Shown here: piece after piece, positions 62,147 to 64,000 of the stretch
How the letters are laid out: each line of letters starts with the position of its first letter
Position numbering within the stretch: the stretch's first letter is position 1
Notes under the pieces: generated by a model
Told to the model about the DNA's origin: nothing
Seen by the model: the letters and a program-made list of their open reading frames with translations, nothing else
Database searches by the model: none
Position numbers and translations under genes: made by a program
Assembly: GCF_902810445.1 (NCBI RefSeq)
Contig: NZ_LR778175.1
Span: 1,197,001-1,261,000, forward strand
Length of the DNA: 64,000 nucleotides
From: Candidatus Nitrosacidococcus tergens
Lineage (GTDB): Bacteria > Pseudomonadota > Gammaproteobacteria > Nitrosococcales > Nitrosococcaceae
Direction: 5' to 3'

Positions 62147-62354
62147 AATATCCCTCTTTCCTTTTTATATATAATTTAAGCAGGCCGCTTTTATTTTTTG
62201 TAACATAACAGCCTTTATATCAGGGGATTCAAAGTGGGTCAAGCGACTTAGCCCTATTTTTCTATATTTTAGCTAAAATATTGCGCATTTAAAGTTAGAA
62301 TAATATTGAAATGAATATCTATCCCTAAAAATACAACAAAGATTAATATTAAAA

Positions 62355-63071
62355 ATGAGACCAAGCAATCGTGCCCCAAATGAATTACGCCCTGTTCGTT
62401 TTACTCGTCACTATACTAAATATGCAGAAGGATCTGTATTAACTGAGTTTGGAGATACTAAAGTACTCTGTAATGTTTCTGCTGAGGAGCGAGTCCCTCG
62501 TTTTTTAAAAGGTACTGGACAAGGATGGATTACTGCTGAGTATGGTATGTTACCAAGGGCAACAGGCACTCGATCTAATCGGGAAGCTGCACAGGGTCGC
62601 CAAGGAGGTAGAACCATGGAGATTCAGCGACTTATTGGTCGATCTCTACGAGCTATTGTGGATTTATCCGCTTTAGGCGAGCTTACACTTACCGTTGATT
62701 GCGATGTAATCCAGGCAGATGGAGGAACCCGTACTGCTGCAATTACTGGATGTTATGTAGCGCTTATTGATGCTGTAAATAACTTAATGAAAAAAAGCAT
62801 ACTCATCCATAATCCTATTCATGGGCAGCTCGCTTCAGTCTCAGTGGGGATTTATAAAGGTATTCCTATCTTAGATTTAGATTACCGAGAAGATTCATCA
62901 GCAGAGACAGATATGAATGTAGTGATGAATGAATCTGGTGCATTCATTGAAATTCAAGGGACTGCTGAAGGCCATGCTTTTAGAATGAATGAATTATATA
63001 CCATGTTAGATTTAGCTAAAAATGGTATTGAAACCCTCATTACTAAACAAAGCCAAGCCTTATTAAGGTAA
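62355..63071 (+). CDS. rph: Ribonuclease PH
   Basis: A 238-residue phosphorolytic 3'-5' exoribonuclease trimming tRNA 3' ends. Motifs: RPSNRAPNELRPVRFTRHYT, RQGGRTMEIQRLIGRSLRA and LDLDYREDSSAETDMNVVM. Length is normal, with no C-terminal truncation. It heads an rph-rdgB-hemW operon, with rdgB 9 bases downstream. Confidence 0.96.
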   Translation: MRPSNRAPNELRPVRFTRHYTKYAEGSVLTEFGDTKVLCNVSAEERVPRFLKGTGQGWITAEYGMLPRATGTRSNREAAQGRQGGRTMEIQRLIGRSLRAIVDLSALGELTLTVDCDVIQADGGTRTAAITGCYVALIDAVNNLMKKSILIHNPIHGQLASVSVGIYKGIPILDLDYREDSSAETDMNVVMNESGAFIEIQGTAEGHAFRMNELYTMLDLAKNGIETLITKQSQALLR

Positions 63072-63080
63072 ATATACTCT

Positions 63081-63686
63081 ATGATGTTATTACCTAATAC
63101 CGTGATTTTAGCCAGTCATAACTCTGGTAAAATCCAAGAAATGAGTAAAATTTTAGATTCGCTAGAAATTACACTTATTTCTCAAGCTGAATTAAATATT
63201 ACTGAACCGGAAGAAACAGGTCTTACATTTGTAGAAAATGCTATTATTAAAGCTCGCCATGCTGCTTATCATGGAAATATGCCTGCAATTGCTGACGATT
63301 CTGGATTAGAAGTTGATGCCCTCAAAGGTCAACCAGGTATTTACTCTGCTCGCTATGGAGGGGCAGATAGTAACAAAGAAAAAAATATAGCAAAGCTACT
63401 CTCTGAGTTAAAAGGAACGCCTGAATCACAACGTAGTGCTCGTTATCAGTGTGTCATTGTGTATATGAAGCACTGGCAAGATCCTACTCCACTCGTCTGC
63501 CAAGGTACATGGGAGGGCTATATTCTTGATGCTCCACAGGGTACAGGCGGATTTGGCTATGATTCTATTTTTTATCTACTAAAGGATCAATGTAGCGCCG
63601 CTGAACTCTCAGAACAAGAAAAAAATTACCAAAGCCATCGAGGAAAAGCATTAAGAGCTTTAATTGCAGCGTTTAAGCAAAACTAA
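63081..63686 (+). CDS. rdgB: Non-canonical purine NTP pyrophosphatase (dITP/XTP) RdgB
   Basis: A 201-residue house-cleaning enzyme that hydrolyses dITP, ITP and XTP to monophosphates. Motifs: VILASHNSGKIQEM near the start, ADDSGLEVDALKGQPGIYSA and GTGGFGYDSIF. It follows rph by 9 bases. Two possible ATG starts are adjacent (MM); either gives the same protein apart from one residue. Confidence 0.96.
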   Translation: MMLLPNTVILASHNSGKIQEMSKILDSLEITLISQAELNITEPEETGLTFVENAIIKARHAAYHGNMPAIADDSGLEVDALKGQPGIYSARYGGADSNKEKNIAKLLSELKGTPESQRSARYQCVIVYMKHWQDPTPLVCQGTWEGYILDAPQGTGGFGYDSIFYLLKDQCSAAELSEQEKNYQSHRGKALRALIAAFKQN

Positions 63687-63708
63687 TTAGGATCGCTTTA
63701 ATAATAAA

Positions 63709-64000
63709 GTGTTTCAATTTCAAACCTTACCTCCCCTTTCTTTATATATTCACTTTCCTTGGTGCGTTCGTAAATGCCCTTACTGTGATTTTAACTCCCA
63801 TCAGTTATTTCAAAATTTACCGGAACAGGCTTATATTGATGCACTTATTCAAGATTTAGAACAAGATTTACCCCGTATTAGGGGACGAAAAATTATTAGT
63901 ATTTTTATGGGGGGAGGTACCCCTAGTCTTTTTTCACCTGAGTTTATTCATAGGCTACTCTCATCTGTCTACAGTTACTTACCTTGGTCATTGCCTATTG
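63709..64000 (+). CDS. hemW: Radical SAM haem chaperone HemW (3' end outside window)
   Basis: The first 97 codons of a radical-SAM protein. It reads SLYIHFPWCVRKCPYCDFNS, with the CxxxCxxC cluster motif and HFPWC-R-KCPYCDFNS family signature, then IFMGGGTPSLFSPE. HemW binds haem and delivers it to respiratory enzymes. The start is GTG at 63709; an upstream AGGA is 14 bases away, so the start is not certain. It lies 22 bases after rdgB and is probably in the same operon. Confidence 0.92.
   Translation, partial: MFQFQTLPPLSLYIHFPWCVRKCPYCDFNSHQLFQNLPEQAYIDALIQDLEQDLPRIRGRKIISIFMGGGTPSLFSPEFIHRLLSSVYSYLPWSLPI

Overview
The window is AT-rich chromosomal DNA from a gammaproteobacterium. Supporting markers are RatA/RnfH/BamE next to smpB-ssrA, a System I cytochrome c maturation operon (ccmABCDEFGHI), an rpfE-recJ pair, DUF2066 next to purM-purN, E. 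coli-type SpeD, QmcA/NfeD, Coq7, YpfJ, PpiD and rph-rdgB-hemW. The ccm genes, a di-haem peroxidase, PEP-CTERM proteins and low GC suggest a respiring, possibly chemolithotrophic Chromatiales/Nitrosococcaceae-type lineage. That placement is inference; no 16S or other decisive marker lies in the window.

Layout. 1-11.1 kb: two multidrug or metal efflux modules on the + strand. The first has two tandem paralogous outer-membrane factors and an EmrA-like adaptor; the second has an outer-membrane lipoprotein factor, an RND pump and an adaptor with an extra C-terminal YtkA/FixH-like domain. 11.3-14.3 kb: gnd-zwf. 14.4-16.7 kb: a DUF3293 gene and a tandem duplication of a PEP-CTERM surface-protein gene. 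16.8-20.9 kb: tRNA-Lys and tRNA-His, a small conserved gene, a stretch of gene remnants abutting the 3' end of ssrA (tmRNA), ssrA itself, a decayed second copy of smpB, intact smpB, then ratA-rnfH and bamE. 21-31.8 kb: fur, a six-gene minus-strand operon (DUF2066, rpfE, recJ, an FmdE-like gene, nadK, recN), purM-purN, dcd, yajC. 32-38 kb: OsmC-like, VOC, QmcA/NfeD, speD and a DUF2868/DUF3482 membrane GTPase pair. 38.2-45.2 kb: complete ccm operon closed by a strong terminator. 45.3-53.6 kb: LysM protein, coq7, GlcF-like Fe-S protein, di-haem peroxidase, Uup, methyltransferase, YpfJ and DUF2141. 53.7-57.1 kb: glycosyltransferase, flippase-like membrane protein and acyltransferase. 57.2-58.2 kb: a barnase-barstar pair. 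58.4-64 kb: fabI, ppiD, tRNA-Val, tRNA-Asp, hupB and rph-rdgB-hemW (hemW cut by the window end).

Most genes are housekeeping. The unusual material is: an exported barnase with a full catalytic set and a helical N-terminal extension next to its barstar; the ssrA-adjacent decay zone with a pseudogene of smpB; the twin PEP-CTERM genes whose 3' ends are identical while their middles diverge; the RNA leader of the GlcF-like gene, where one segment can pair with either of two partners, one of them containing the ribosome binding site; and the efflux cluster with duplicated outer-membrane factors, a lysine-rich periplasmic tail and a YtkA-like fusion. No CRISPR array, intact insertion sequence or prophage was seen.
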